From Sulfurovum sp. (GTDB lineage: Bacteria; Campylobacterota; Campylobacteria; Campylobacterales; Sulfurovaceae), in NCBI GenBank assembly GCA_027082955.1, contig JALWTA010000036.1, positions 1-43,104 on the forward strand: 43,104 bases of DNA, written 5' to 3'. Positions 1 through 8,602 of the stretch are shown in pieces (positions within the stretch are counted from its first letter, which is position 1; each line of letters starts with the position of its first letter). A program made the position numbers and the translations under genes. The notes beneath the pieces are model-generated. The model was not told where the DNA came from. It saw only the letters and a program-made list of their open reading frames with translations, and searched no databases.

Positions 1-1976
1 TTGATCTTGTTTTTGAACTCACCCATGAAAGCTTTGAGTTTGTCGTAGTCGTTTTTGTCATCGAGCTTGGTTTGAAGCTGTTTTTTCTGCGCTTCGTTTC
101 TACTGAGCTTACTTTTGAGTGTGTTTATCTCACCCATAATCTTTTGCGTCTGCACCCTTTTGTCCGAGAGTTCCGACTGTATGGCACTTTTGGCTTTGAG
201 TACTTCATCGTACAGTTTCTCTTGACGCTGATGCTCTTTCGCATCATAGCTGTGCTCTACTATGGCTTTCTCTTGTTTTTTGATGCCCTCTTGGCTCTTG
301 ACAATGCTTGCCTCTATGCTTTTTAATTCACTTTCAAGTGCAGGTATCTGAGCAATGAGCGTTTTAAGTCCCAGCAACTCTTTGTACTTTGGCTCTAACT
401 TCTTTTTTTTAGCAAGTGCCTCACTGTGTGCCTTCTCATCATACTTTACATCTTTCAACACTTCAAGTGCCTGCTTGTTGCTCAAACCTTTTGCAGTAAT
501 GTTTTTGAACTCTTCCTCTTTTGTAGTCAGTGTTCTTTCATCCGCTTCAAGTACACGCAGGTCACCACTGAGCTTTTGCAAAAGCTGTTCTATCCTGGTT
601 TTAATCTCTTGCTCTTTGCCTTTGGCCTCTGCAACTCTTTTGAGCTCAGCCTCTCGCTTGGCGATCTCCTCTCGGTGCAGCTTCTCGATGGTGCCTTTGA
701 GGGACGCGATGACATTGTCGTATTCATCCAGCAGCGGGCGGGTGCAGGTGGGGCAGTTGGAGCCTTTGCCTATGGATTCTATCTTGGCTACCTGCTTGTT
801 GGTATGTTCTATCTGCCCGTTGTATTTGGCTATCTCCTGTTTGAGTCTTGTCTCTTCTGACTCTATCTTGGTAAGTCTATGTACAGAGGCTTGCAGCAGT
901 TCATTTTGTTTGGTCAGCTCTTCCAGGAGCTTGGGCTTGGCTTCGAGTTTTTTCTTGAGGGTGAGTATCTCTTTTTCATCTTGTTTGTACTGTGTACGAA
1001 GTGCTGCCTGTTCCCTCTCCAGTCCCTCTTTTTTCAAAAACAGCTCTTTTTGTTTCTGCAGCTCTCCTATGGTGACTTCAAGCGCCTTATACTCAGCGAT
1101 GAGAGGCTTCTCTTTTTCATACTGCATCGCTTTCTGCTGCAACTCCTTCAGCCTGCTTTGCCCTTTGAGCAGATTGGCTTTTTGGTTTTCCAGTCCTTTT
1201 TTGAGTAAAGCAAGCTCAGAGCCCAATTTTGTAAATTCATCTTTGCGCTTTTGAAGTGTTTTGAGTACCTTGTCCTGTGCTTCAAGCTCACTGCTCTTGA
1301 CTTTAAACTTTTTCTCTATCTCATCTACCTCTTTTTGAAGACTTTCCAACACTTTGGTCTGACGCGCTTTCTCTTCTTCAAACTGCTTGACATCCTCTTC
1401 AGAGAGCAGCACACCACTGACCGCTTCTATCTCGTTTTTCAAGACTCTGAGCTTCATTTTGATATCGGTCTCTATCTTGTCTATTTTCTCCAAGCCAAGA
1501 AGCTTGCGGATGATCTTCTTTCGTTCTTCATTTTTGAGTCCGCTCAGAGCAGTTAATTCCTTTTGTGAGGCAAAGACAGTGTGCATGAACGCTTCTTTGT
1601 TCATACCGATAAGCTTAATGACTTCTGATGTGACCCCTTTGGCAGACTCTGCGATGAGTCTGTCGTCGCCGTCGTAGAGATGGGCTTTGGCAGTGAGACT
1701 CTTGCCTCGCATCTCCCGTACTACCTTGTACTCCTTACCCTCTATCTCAAATACCAGCGTAACAATCACAGGTTCTTTCTCTCCTGCTTTGGCATTACGG
1801 ATGGTCTCCTTCTCTCCACGTACATCGCCATAAAGCGCAAAGGTAATAGCATCGAAGATAGTCGATTTACCAGAACCGTTACGACCGATGATACCCGTTA
1901 GTCCTTCTGCAAATTCAAGGGTATAGTCCTTGTACTTCTTGTAGTTTTGCATATGCAGGCTAGTGAGTATCATCAT
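1..1976 (-). CDS. sbcC: SbcC exonuclease ATPase subunit (partial, C-terminus outside window)
   Basis: This is the N-terminal ~658 residues of the SMC/Rad50-like ATPase that pairs with SbcD to cut DNA hairpins and blocked ends. The start is ATG at 1976 (or 1973), overlapping the end of sbcD, with GGAGG just upstream inside the sbcD reading frame. The Walker A motif GRNGSGKST lies near residues 34-42. A long, charged, heptad-rich coiled coil follows. It is broken at residues 408-411 by the zinc-hook motif CPTC (744-755), where two Rad50-type molecules join through a shared zinc ion, and the return coil then runs to the window edge. The signature motif and Walker B expected at the C-terminus lie outside. 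Overlap with sbcD implies translational coupling. A serine-rich open frame on the opposite strand is an artefact of the Lys/Glu-rich coil. Confidence 0.93.
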   Translation of the reverse strand, partial: MMILTSLHMQNYKKYKDYTLEFAEGLTGIIGRNGSGKSTIFDAITFALYGDVRGEKETIRNAKAGEKEPVIVTLVFEIEGKEYKVVREMRGKSLTAKAHLYDGDDRLIAESAKGVTSEVIKLIGMNKEAFMHTVFASQKELTALSGLKNEERKKIIRKLLGLEKIDKIETDIKMKLRVLKNEIEAVSGVLLSEEDVKQFEEEKARQTKVLESLQKEVDEIEKKFKVKSSELEAQDKVLKTLQKRKDEFTKLGSELALLKKGLENQKANLLKGQSRLKELQQKAMQYEKEKPLIAEYKALEVTIGELQKQKELFLKKEGLEREQAALRTQYKQDEKEILTLKKKLEAKPKLLEELTKQNELLQASVHRLTKIESEETRLKQEIAKYNGQIEHTNKQVAKIESIGKGSNCPTCTRPLLDEYDNVIASLKGTIEKLHREEIAKREAELKRVAEAKGKEQEIKTRIEQLLQKLSGDLRVLEADERTLTTKEEEFKNITAKGLSNKQALEVLKDVKYDEKAHSEALAKKKKLEPKYKELLGLKTLIAQIPALESELKSIEASIVKSQEGIKKQEKAIVEHSYDAKEHQRQEKLYDEVLKAKSAIQSELSDKRVQTQKIMGEINTLKSKLSRNEAQKKQLQTKLDDKNDYDKLKAFMGEFKNKI

Positions 1977-3081
1977 CACCCTCCTCATAGTGTGCAAAGA
2001 GTGCTTTGGCTTTCTCACTCAGACGCTTCTGCTCTGTCTCATCGGTCACAGACTCTTTGATGTGTGAAATGAAGTACGCCTCCAGAGAAATGGACTCTAT
2101 GTTCCCCTCTATCTTCTCGCCTTCAACTGCTTTAAACTCCCGCTTGACCTTGACATGCAGTGCTTCTTCAAAGAGTGCGTTGATGGCTTTGTTGGTGATG
2201 TCTATGGAACTCGATGCAGTTAAGTTGTAAAGTTTTACCTCTACCAAGGCATTTTGTATCTCTGAAAGATCAAGTGCAGCAAATTCTTCTTCATACTTTT
2301 CTGCGTCGATACTAAAACTGAGTGACTTACGCAAAGGGATAGTATGATGCGTTACAGTAACTGCATCGCCCAGCGCCAAAAGCACATACCCCTTGTCATC
2401 TCGTTTGTCCGCACTGCTGGTGCGTTCGGTAGAGCCGGCGTAGTAGACGTTGGGGTATTTGCCCACGGCGCCGAAACCGTGCCAGTGTCCCAGAGCCACA
2501 TAGTCCATCTTCTCAAAGATATCTTCACGCTCTTTGGGGTAGACCCATTCACCGAACTCGTGCATCAGATAATGCGCCCCGACCGAGCAGTGCATCATCA
2601 GGATATTCTTTTTGGCCGGATCGATAGCGGCTTCGATCTTGTCCATCTCCTCGGGGATGATCCGCTCGTCGTTGATGTGGGGCAAAGCGTGAAAAACAAT
2701 ATCATCGAAGACAATCGGCTCATAGCGCTGCTTGAAAACCGCATGAACATTGTCGAGCGTCTGAAGGGCTCCCAGAATGGGCGAAGAGGAGGAAGTACGC
2801 GGAGTGGAGTGGTTCCCGGCAATGATGACAAGGGGGATCGCCGCCGATTCCAGGCGCTTGAGCTGCGTCAGGGCGAAGGTGATGGCACGGTTGCTCGGAC
2901 TGGCACGGTGAAAGAGATCGCCCGTATGGATGACGTAATCGGGCTTCGTTTCAATGATCGCGTCGATAACATCGGTAAAGGCTTTGTAAAAGTCGGCCTC
3001 ACGCTGATTGATCCCCTCCTCGTTGGTGACATCGAGATCGCTGAAACCGAGATGGGTATCGGAAAAATGGATGATTTTCAC
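1960..3081 (-). CDS. sbcD: SbcD (Mre11-type) nuclease subunit
   Basis: This 373-residue calcineurin-fold nuclease is the partner of SbcC. The metal-binding motifs are visible in order: D8-x-H10 (FSDTHLG), GD at 54-55 (HTGDLF), GNH at 89-91, an HCSVGAH segment and ALGHWHGFG, which is the normal Mre11/SbcD set. The length is near the family norm. The start codon is GTG at 3081; the Shine-Dalgarno is weak. The next gene, sbcC, starts inside its last codons. Base composition is uneven. The part encoding roughly the first 220 residues (about 2400-3070) is GC-rich with GC-rich third positions, while the C-terminal part and sbcC look like the rest of the window. This could mark an intragenic recombination joint (see findings). 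Confidence 0.95.
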   Translation of the reverse strand: MKIIHFSDTHLGFSDLDVTNEEGINQREADFYKAFTDVIDAIIETKPDYVIHTGDLFHRASPSNRAITFALTQLKRLESAAIPLVIIAGNHSTPRTSSSSPILGALQTLDNVHAVFKQRYEPIVFDDIVFHALPHINDERIIPEEMDKIEAAIDPAKKNILMMHCSVGAHYLMHEFGEWVYPKEREDIFEKMDYVALGHWHGFGAVGKYPNVYYAGSTERTSSADKRDDKGYVLLALGDAVTVTHHTIPLRKSLSFSIDAEKYEEEFAALDLSEIQNALVEVKLYNLTASSSIDITNKAINALFEEALHVKVKREFKAVEGEKIEGNIESISLEAYFISHIKESVTDETEQKRLSEKAKALFAHYEEGDDDTH

Positions 3082-3190
3082 GTGTTTTATCCAGTAATTT
3101 TTATATATTCTATCGTAATAGTCTCAAAAAAAGTCAATATATTGTATGATAAATAGACATAAGAAGATAAAATCATTAAAAGGCTCTACT

Positions 3191-3676
3191 ATGCGTCTAT
3201 TCATCGCATCCCCCGTCATCCTTGACGACTATCAAGCTATAAAACAGGACTTCGAAGGCATCATAGAAGGCAAATGGGTAGAAGAGGAGAACCTGCATCT
3301 GACGTGGGTCTTTCTTGGGGAGTGTGAGGATGCAGAGGCGATCAAAGCACAGCTTGCCGCCATCACACCGTTGGAGACAGAAGTACCTGTTGCAGAGCTT
3401 GGCTATTTTGGCAGACCGCCGCGGGTCTTTTTTGCGAAAGCAGAGTCAAAACTCCTCTATGACAAAGCCGGAGCGTTCAAAACAGCGGGCTTTGACCTCT
3501 ACCGCTTCAAGCCGCACATCACCCTCTGCCGTATTAAACAGATCCATAACTACAGAGCATTCAAAGAAAAAATGAAGTCATATAGAGAAAAAAGAGTCGG
3601 TACTGTGTTGCCTGAGATATACCTCTACCACAGTACCATTACACAAGAGGGTCCACACTACAAACAGTTAGTCTAA
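3191..3676 (+). CDS. thpR: RNA 2',3'-cyclic phosphodiesterase (2'-5' RNA ligase family)
   Basis: This is a 161-residue member of the 2H phosphoesterase superfamily, which opens 2',3'-cyclic phosphates on RNA ends and can join 2'-5' linkages in vitro. Both catalytic signatures are present: HLTW at residues 36-39 and HITL at 109-112. The reading frame is open back to an ATG at 3146, but ATG 3191 is preferred because AAAGG sits a short distance upstream and the protein then begins MRLFIAS, as in the family. It converges on rlmB, and the two 3' ends overlap by 9 bp, so no terminator fits between them. The cellular substrate is not known for most homologues. Confidence 0.88.
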   Translation: MRLFIASPVILDDYQAIKQDFEGIIEGKWVEEENLHLTWVFLGECEDAEAIKAQLAAITPLETEVPVAELGYFGRPPRVFFAKAESKLLYDKAGAFKTAGFDLYRFKPHITLCRIKQIHNYRAFKEKMKSYREKRVGTVLPEIYLYHSTITQEGPHYKQLV

Positions 3677-4471
3677 AAAGGCAAGCAGCGAAGCAGTCAC
3701 CGCCACATTGAGCGACTCTACCCCTCTGTTCATAGGAATGGCGATGCTCTCATTACAGAGTGATTCAACCTTTTTGCTAACCCCTTCACTCTCATTCCCC
3801 AACACAAAGATCGTCTTATTACCGTAGTACTGTTCTTTGTAGTTTTTCTTTGCGTGCGAAGAGAGTGTATAAAGATCAGCTCCCTTCTCTTTGAAATGGT
3901 GCAGTGTTTTTGAAAGGTCGGAGGTTTTGATAATGGGCATTTTAAAGAGGGTGCCTACACTTGCCTTGATGACCAGAGGGCTAATCTGTGCAGCTCCCTT
4001 GGTCGGAAGGATGATCGCATCGATGTTGCCTGCCGCTGCAGAGCGGATGATCATGCCGAGATTTTGCGGATTGGTGATCCTGTCAAGCGCAAGTATGCGA
4101 TAACTGTCATATTTGGAGAGAAAATCCTCTTCATTTCCAAAATGCTCCAGCACAATGTCCAGCGCCACCCCCTGATCCTGTCTAGCATTTTTGGAGATGC
4201 GTGAGAGTGCCTGCTTGTCATGGTATGCCACCTCAATACCACGCTTTTTGGCGATGGCTTCCATCTGCTTTAAAACCGGTGCAGGTTTGTTGGACTTGGA
4301 GAAGTGGAGTTTGTGGACAGTTACAGAAGGATCTCCCAACGCTTCAAGCACCGCATTGCGTCCGTAGATCGTCAGGACTTTTTCAAAAAATTTTTTCTTC
4401 TCAAGATATTCGGTACTGTCGTGCTGAGAGCGTTTAGCGTTTAGCGCTGAGCGCTGAGGGAGTTTAGGCAT
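3668..4471 (-). CDS. rlmB: 23S rRNA 2'-O-methyltransferase, SpoU/TrmH family (RlmB-like)
   Basis: A 267-residue SPOUT methyltransferase with an N-terminal substrate-binding domain (IYGRNAVLEAL onward) and a C-terminal catalytic knot. The three SpoU motifs are visible: DRITNPQNLGMIIRSA, FVLGNESEGVSK and IPMNRGVESLNVAVTASL. RlmB methylates G2251 in the peptidyl-transferase loop in E. coli; the exact target here is an inference. The start ATG at 4471 lies inside the last codons of the upstream four-helix-bundle gene (8-bp overlap). Oddity: the first ~35 residues precede the usual start of the family, and residues 6-15 are encoded by a 7-bp tandem repeat (4429-4456). The N-terminus therefore looks captured from a repeat/cassette insertion. 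Confidence 0.88.
   Translation of the reverse strand: MPKLPQRSALNAKRSQHDSTEYLEKKKFFEKVLTIYGRNAVLEALGDPSVTVHKLHFSKSNKPAPVLKQMEAIAKKRGIEVAYHDKQALSRISKNARQDQGVALDIVLEHFGNEEDFLSKYDSYRILALDRITNPQNLGMIIRSAAAGNIDAIILPTKGAAQISPLVIKASVGTLFKMPIIKTSDLSKTLHHFKEKGADLYTLSSHAKKNYKEQYYGNKTIFVLGNESEGVSKKVESLCNESIAIPMNRGVESLNVAVTASLLAFLD
4429..4456. repeat. Heptamer tract, 4 x 7 bp, inside the rlmB 5' end
   Basis: On the plus strand it reads AGCGTTT twice, then AGCGCTG twice, 28 bp exactly. The first 16 bp are a perfect reverse complement of 4822-4837. It is translated on the minus strand as RlmB residues 6-15. Confidence 0.85.
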
Positions 4472-4802
4472 AGTTTCTCTTTAATCCAATAAGCATTCTT
4501 GCAACTTCATTAATCTCTTTAATCCACTGTAGCCCTACTTCTTTTTCTATATATCCAATCTCAATACCGATATAAATTTGCGTAATAAGCTCAGCGGTTG
4601 ATCCTCGTGCTATTTCAATAAAACGTACTTTTTCTTTGTTAGACTCTTTTTCGATACCCTCTGCAATGTTACTTGCAACCGAAAGTGAACTTCTCGTAAT
4701 CTGATCTTTAAAACCAAAGTCTTTACATTCAGCAAAGTATCGGTACACCTCTACACTTAGGCGGCAACTTCTTTTCCATACATCAAGCCGTTCACAACGC
4801 AT
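4464..4802 (-). CDS. Four-helix-bundle protein (S23 / rRNA intervening-sequence protein family)
   Basis: This 112-residue all-helical protein matches the family first found in intervening sequences of 23S rRNA genes, also related to the accessory Avd protein of diversity-generating retroelements. Family hallmarks seen are LDVWKRSCRLSVEVYR near the N-terminus, DQITRSSLSVASNIAEG in the middle and ARGSTAELITQ further on. The start ATG 4802 has AAGGGG upstream. The gene overlaps rlmB by 8 bp. It is bracketed by heptamer tracts whose inner 16 bp form perfect inverted repeats (4429-4444 and 4822-4837), making a ~409-bp unit that resembles a small mobile cassette. No rRNA or retroelement lies nearby. 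The molecular function of solitary members is unknown; nucleic-acid binding is a reasonable guess from the basic surface of characterised relatives. Confidence 0.85.
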   Translation of the reverse strand: MRCERLDVWKRSCRLSVEVYRYFAECKDFGFKDQITRSSLSVASNIAEGIEKESNKEKVRFIEIARGSTAELITQIYIGIEIGYIEKEVGLQWIKEINEVARMLIGLKRNYA

Positions 4803-4814
4803 AAGTAACCCCTT

Positions 4815-4870
4815 CTAATCACTAAACGCTAAACGCTTAATACTTCACTATTAACCCTTCACTCTTCACT
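4815..4870. repeat. Heptamer tract, 8 x 7 bp, between fabI and the four-helix gene
   Basis: Eight consecutive 7-bp units in one register: CTAATCA, CTAAACG twice, CTTAATA, CTTCACT, ATTAACC, CTTCACT twice (56 bp). Positions 4822-4837 are the right arm of the inverted repeat around the four-helix-bundle gene. The tract fills most of the fabI/four-helix gap. Confidence 0.85.
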
Positions 4871-4890
4871 TCGAAGTAGGCGTACAACGT

Positions 4891-5745
<855 letters not shown>

Positions 5746-5805
5746 CTATTTTATCATCATTGAGGTAAAATGTAGTACCATTCGCAAAAAAGATTATAAA
5801 GAGAA

Positions 5806-6303
5806 ATGATGCACGAAATACTTATTATCAATACCGGCGGTACCTTTAACAAACGCTACAATCCCATCAGTGGTGAGCTGGAGGTAGACAAGGAGGGACA
5901 GGCACTGAAAACGCTGGCAGAGAAATGGATGCACCCCTTTGAGGTACTTAACATCATAGGCAAAGACTCACTTGAGATGACGAGTCATGACCGGCTGGAA
6001 CTGCTTGCTACCATCCATCAAAGCAAGCAGCGCAAAATCATTGTCATTCATGGTACCGACACCATGGATGTCACTGCTGCCTACCTTGCCGATGCAGAGA
6101 TAGAAAAGCAGATTGTCCTCACAGGTGCCATGGTACCCTTCAGTATCGATCCGACAGAAGCGACTGCCAATTTTGCTTCTGCTTGTACTGCTCTTCAGTA
6201 CCTGGATGAAAACGGTATTTTCGTTGCCATGCATGGTCATATTGCCCCGTACGAGAAAATGAAAAAAGACCGAACCAAGGGGGTTTTTATACGTTTGGAC
6301 TAA
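5806..6303 (+). CDS. Single-domain asparaginase-like protein
   Basis: This 165-residue protein corresponds only to the N-terminal catalytic domain of bacterial L-asparaginases (~330 residues). TGGT at 10-13 carries the nucleophile threonine, and HGTDT at 82-86 carries the Thr-Asp pair. A lysine-rich stretch near the C-terminus (EKMKKDRTK) could supply the catalytic lysine. The C-terminal domain, which completes the active site of the neighbouring subunit in classical enzymes, is absent. It is not a frameshift product: the stop at 6303 is followed after 2 bp by the end of hemF on the other strand. The start is ATG 5806 with AAGAGA upstream. Amide hydrolysis is possible but unproven; the real substrate is unknown. 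Confidence 0.8.
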   Translation: MMHEILIINTGGTFNKRYNPISGELEVDKEGQALKTLAEKWMHPFEVLNIIGKDSLEMTSHDRLELLATIHQSKQRKIIVIHGTDTMDVTAAYLADAEIEKQIVLTGAMVPFSIDPTEATANFASACTALQYLDENGIFVAMHGHIAPYEKMKKDRTKGVFIRLD

Positions 6304-6305
6304 CC

Positions 6306-7349
6306 TTACGCCCTATCTCCGGTATGATTCTCTACCGTTGGAGGGATGATCTCCCCGCTTGCCTGCATACTCAGTGCTTCAGGGTGTGCTTTGTAGTGTT
6401 TTCTCACCGCTTCTGCCAAACGCTTTTTAACCGCCGTAGTGACCGGTACAATCTTGCCTTCAGGCAATGCGTCAATGAGTGAAAGCAGCAATCTGTCCTG
6501 AGGTTTGGGCATTTTTTCCAGCCAGCTGTAGAGCAGCGGACGGTTGACATGGGAAGGAAGTGAGCCCATAATGCCTACATCGTTCTGGTCATGCACAAGT
6601 AGTCCGGAGGTGGTACCGCGGTCAAGGGTGAGTACCTGAAAGAAGTAGAGGGTATGGTAATCCACCTGCTGTGCTTTCTCTTCTGCAGTAAAAGTACGGT
6701 AGTACTGAAGTGCCTGAAGCGTAATGCCGATATAGGCATCGATCACTGCTTCACCGAAACGTTTCGCAAAGGCAATGTCCTCGTCGAAACTGCCACTGTT
6801 ATAGCCTTCAAGATAAAAGTGGCTCACCCCGCGTGTACGTCCCAAAACAGGAATGTAAAAGTAGCGTTCCGCCTGTGCTACCCCTGATTCGTAATGCTCT
6901 CCTGTCACCCTTTCAAGCATCATGTCAAAATCGCGTTTGAAGACATCATTTTTCAAAGAGGGGTTGAGATCTGCCATCAGGCGCCAGTATCCGCTGCCCT
7001 CTTTCATCTGTGTCCATGAAATATGCATATGCATCGACGGCGCATGGGGATTGGCAGGGTGGATAATGGTTGAGATCGCTGTTGCAGAACCGAGCTTTTT
7101 GGCAGGATTGTCCTCATAGTGTACCTGTGAAATATTGACCGAACCTCTGTCAAAAACAGTCTCGTCACGTACTTCATAGCGTACTCCTCCGCCATGTTTA
7201 CCTTCATCTCTCAGCCATGCAACGGATTCACAAACCTTATCTTTACCCAACTCCGCACTGATATCATCAAGTTTTGAAACAAAATAGTGCTGTAGGTGTG
7301 TCACCAAATCGTATGCCCTTACCGCCTCTTGCTGTGATGCTCTTTGCAT
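6306..7349 (-). CDS. hemF: Oxygen-dependent coproporphyrinogen III oxidase
   Basis: HemF oxidatively decarboxylates coproporphyrinogen III to protoporphyrinogen IX using O2, a late step of haem synthesis in the cytoplasm. The 347-residue protein shows the conserved blocks GGGVRYEV, FDRGSVNIS, HPANPHAPSMHMHISW (the His-rich active-site stretch), FYLEGYNSGSFDED and LDRGTTSGLL. The start is ATG 7349 with AAAGGAG 6 bases upstream. Having HemF rather than, or besides, the radical-SAM enzyme HemN indicates an oxygen-tolerant or microaerophilic life. It converges with the asparaginase-like gene and stands alone as a transcription unit. Confidence 0.93.
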   Translation of the reverse strand: MQRASQQEAVRAYDLVTHLQHYFVSKLDDISAELGKDKVCESVAWLRDEGKHGGGVRYEVRDETVFDRGSVNISQVHYEDNPAKKLGSATAISTIIHPANPHAPSMHMHISWTQMKEGSGYWRLMADLNPSLKNDVFKRDFDMMLERVTGEHYESGVAQAERYFYIPVLGRTRGVSHFYLEGYNSGSFDEDIAFAKRFGEAVIDAYIGITLQALQYYRTFTAEEKAQQVDYHTLYFFQVLTLDRGTTSGLLVHDQNDVGIMGSLPSHVNRPLLYSWLEKMPKPQDRLLLSLIDALPEGKIVPVTTAVKKRLAEAVRKHYKAHPEALSMQASGEIIPPTVENHTGDRA

Positions 7350-7539
7350 AGTGCTCCTTTAGGATTAACATTATTGGTAATAGCCTACCTTATCTGAGAT
7401 GACAATCATTTTAAATGCAAACAAATCTTTGTCACTATTTACGATATACTAAGAAAATGAGAAGATTATCTACGGCTAATAATTCAATGATATACTTCCG
7501 TTATACTTTATGATATACCACTGATAAAGGGAAAAGCAG
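7350..7539. other. Divergent hemF / lipoprotein intergenic region
   Basis: These 190 AT-rich bases hold two outward-facing promoters by necessity. On the plus strand TATACT at 7502-7507 is a good -10 for the lipoprotein gene. I see no gene, repeat or terminator here. Confidence 0.5.
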
Positions 7540-7884
7540 ATGAAACAACATATTCTTCTATTGGCATCGGCAGTATTGCTTGTCGGGTGCAGCACCTCCG
7601 AGCCATCTCCTCAGGCAAGGGTCACACAGGTTACACCTGTTGTCTCAAAAGAAGCACGATTTCACGATACGATGCTAAAGATTGCACAAAGCACACAGTC
7701 CAATCCACGCTATCACAAAATGGGACTGACAAGAGATGCGGAGAAACAGTGGTTCAAAAACTTGATGTACCGTCTCTGGAACAGAGAGATCACTCGTGCA
7801 CAATTTATTCGTGAAGGAGTCAAGCGATACCCCTCACATAAATATGAGTTTACCTACATCGCCAATGCTTTCCAAAACTACTGA
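7540..7884 (+). CDS. Small lipoprotein of unknown function
   Basis: A 114-residue protein with a lipoprotein signal: MKQHILLLASAVLLVGC, with lipobox LVGC and Cys-17 as the acylated residue. The mature part is short and rich in charged and aromatic residues, with no recognisable domain; it ends in a hydrophilic helix-like segment. Ser-18 at +2 would suggest outer-membrane sorting under the E. coli Lol rule, which is an inference here. The start ATG 7540 is preceded by AAAGGG at 9-14 bases. The 3' end overlaps the end of queC by 7 bp on the opposite strand, so transcripts of the two genes converge. Confidence 0.75.
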   Translation: MKQHILLLASAVLLVGCSTSEPSPQARVTQVTPVVSKEARFHDTMLKIAQSTQSNPRYHKMGLTRDAEKQWFKNLMYRLWNREITRAQFIREGVKRYPSHKYEFTYIANAFQNY

Positions 7885-8543
7885 GCGTAAACAATGGGGT
7901 CTTTCTGCCCCGCTTCTTCAAACCCTCTAAGCCGTAAACGGCAGCTGTCACACACACCGCATGCAGCATCTTCCTCTTTGTAACAGCTCCATGTATGTTC
8001 CAGCCGCACACCAAGCTTCAGTGCTTCCTGTACAATCTGTGATTTTTTCATGTGCACCAGCGGCATACGTATGGCAAGCTGTGTCTCCTCTTTGGTTCCA
8101 AGGTTGATCGCCCTCTCCATCGCTTCAATATAGCTTTCACGACAGTCAGGGTAGCCTGAACTGTCCTCTTCAACCACCCCTATAAAGAGTGACTCGGCGC
8201 CATGTTTTTCCGCTATCGATGCTGCAATGGAGAGAAAGATGCCGTTTCGAAAGGGTACATAGGTCACAGGTACCCCCTCTTCCAGTCCGCCGGTTGGCAC
8301 TTCTATGCTTCTGTCCGTCAGTGCCGATGCACCAATCTGTTCAAAGAAAGGAAGATCGATCTCATAACGCTCCATGGCATTCAAATCGTCAGCGATCTTT
8401 CTGAAACAGGCAAGCTCTTTGTGTTCTGTACGCTGTCCGTAGTTAAAGTGTACAGCAATGATCTCGTACCCCTCCTGCTGTGCAATCGCAGCGCTGAGCG
8501 CACTGTCCATCCCTCCGGAAATGATACAAACGGCTTTTTTCAT
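7878..8543 (-). CDS. queC: 7-cyano-7-deazaguanine synthase
   Basis: QueC converts 7-carboxy-7-deazaguanine to preQ0 with ATP and ammonia, en route to queuosine in tRNA. The 221-residue protein has the PP-loop SGGMDS at residues 9-14 for ATP pyrophosphatase activity, the NYGQRTEHKE segment, and a C-terminal zinc site formed by C187, C195, C198 and C201 (SCYKEEDAACGVCDSC). The length is normal. The start is ATG 8543 with GGGGAAG upstream. It diverges from ybeY across 59 bp that carry -10 elements on both strands. No other queuosine genes (queD, queE, queF) are visible in the window. Confidence 0.95.
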   Translation of the reverse strand: MKKAVCIISGGMDSALSAAIAQQEGYEIIAVHFNYGQRTEHKELACFRKIADDLNAMERYEIDLPFFEQIGASALTDRSIEVPTGGLEEGVPVTYVPFRNGIFLSIAASIAEKHGAESLFIGVVEEDSSGYPDCRESYIEAMERAINLGTKEETQLAIRMPLVHMKKSQIVQEALKLGVRLEHTWSCYKEEDAACGVCDSCRLRLRGFEEAGQKDPIVYAQ

Positions 8544-8572
8544 ATATCTTCCCCTTTACGGTTATAGCATGC

Positions 8573-8596
8573 ATTTTACCAAGAATTGGGTAAAAT
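8573..8596. promoter_or_regulatory. Inverted repeat with -10 elements between queC and ybeY
   Basis: ATTTTACC (8573-8580) and GGTAAAAT (8589-8596) are perfect 8-bp arms around an 8-bp spacer. TAAAAT can serve as a -10 on either strand. On the plus strand it ends only 6 bases before the ybeY ATG, which would place the transcript start at or beside the AUG. Confidence 0.45.
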
Positions 8597-8602
8597 AGCC
8601 GC

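Noticed and set aside
355-1254. A 299-codon serine-rich open frame on the plus strand
   Set aside because: It is antisense to the SbcC coiled coil; Lys/Glu-rich coding on one strand gives Ser/Leu/Phe-rich frames on the other.
2344-3156. A 270-codon plus-strand frame
   Set aside because: It is antisense to sbcD; no Shine-Dalgarno and no recognisable domain.
4429-4870. CRISPR array
   Set aside because: The repeats are 7 bp, contiguous and without spacers; no cas genes are present.
6240-6310. Frameshift or truncation removing the asparaginase C-terminal domain
   Set aside because: The hemF stop lies 2 bp after the asparaginase stop, leaving no room for a degraded remainder.
7395-7425. Possible Fur box upstream of hemF (GATGACAATCATTTTA)
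   Set aside because: Only about half of the 7-1-7 consensus is matched and the symmetry is poor; insufficient to claim.
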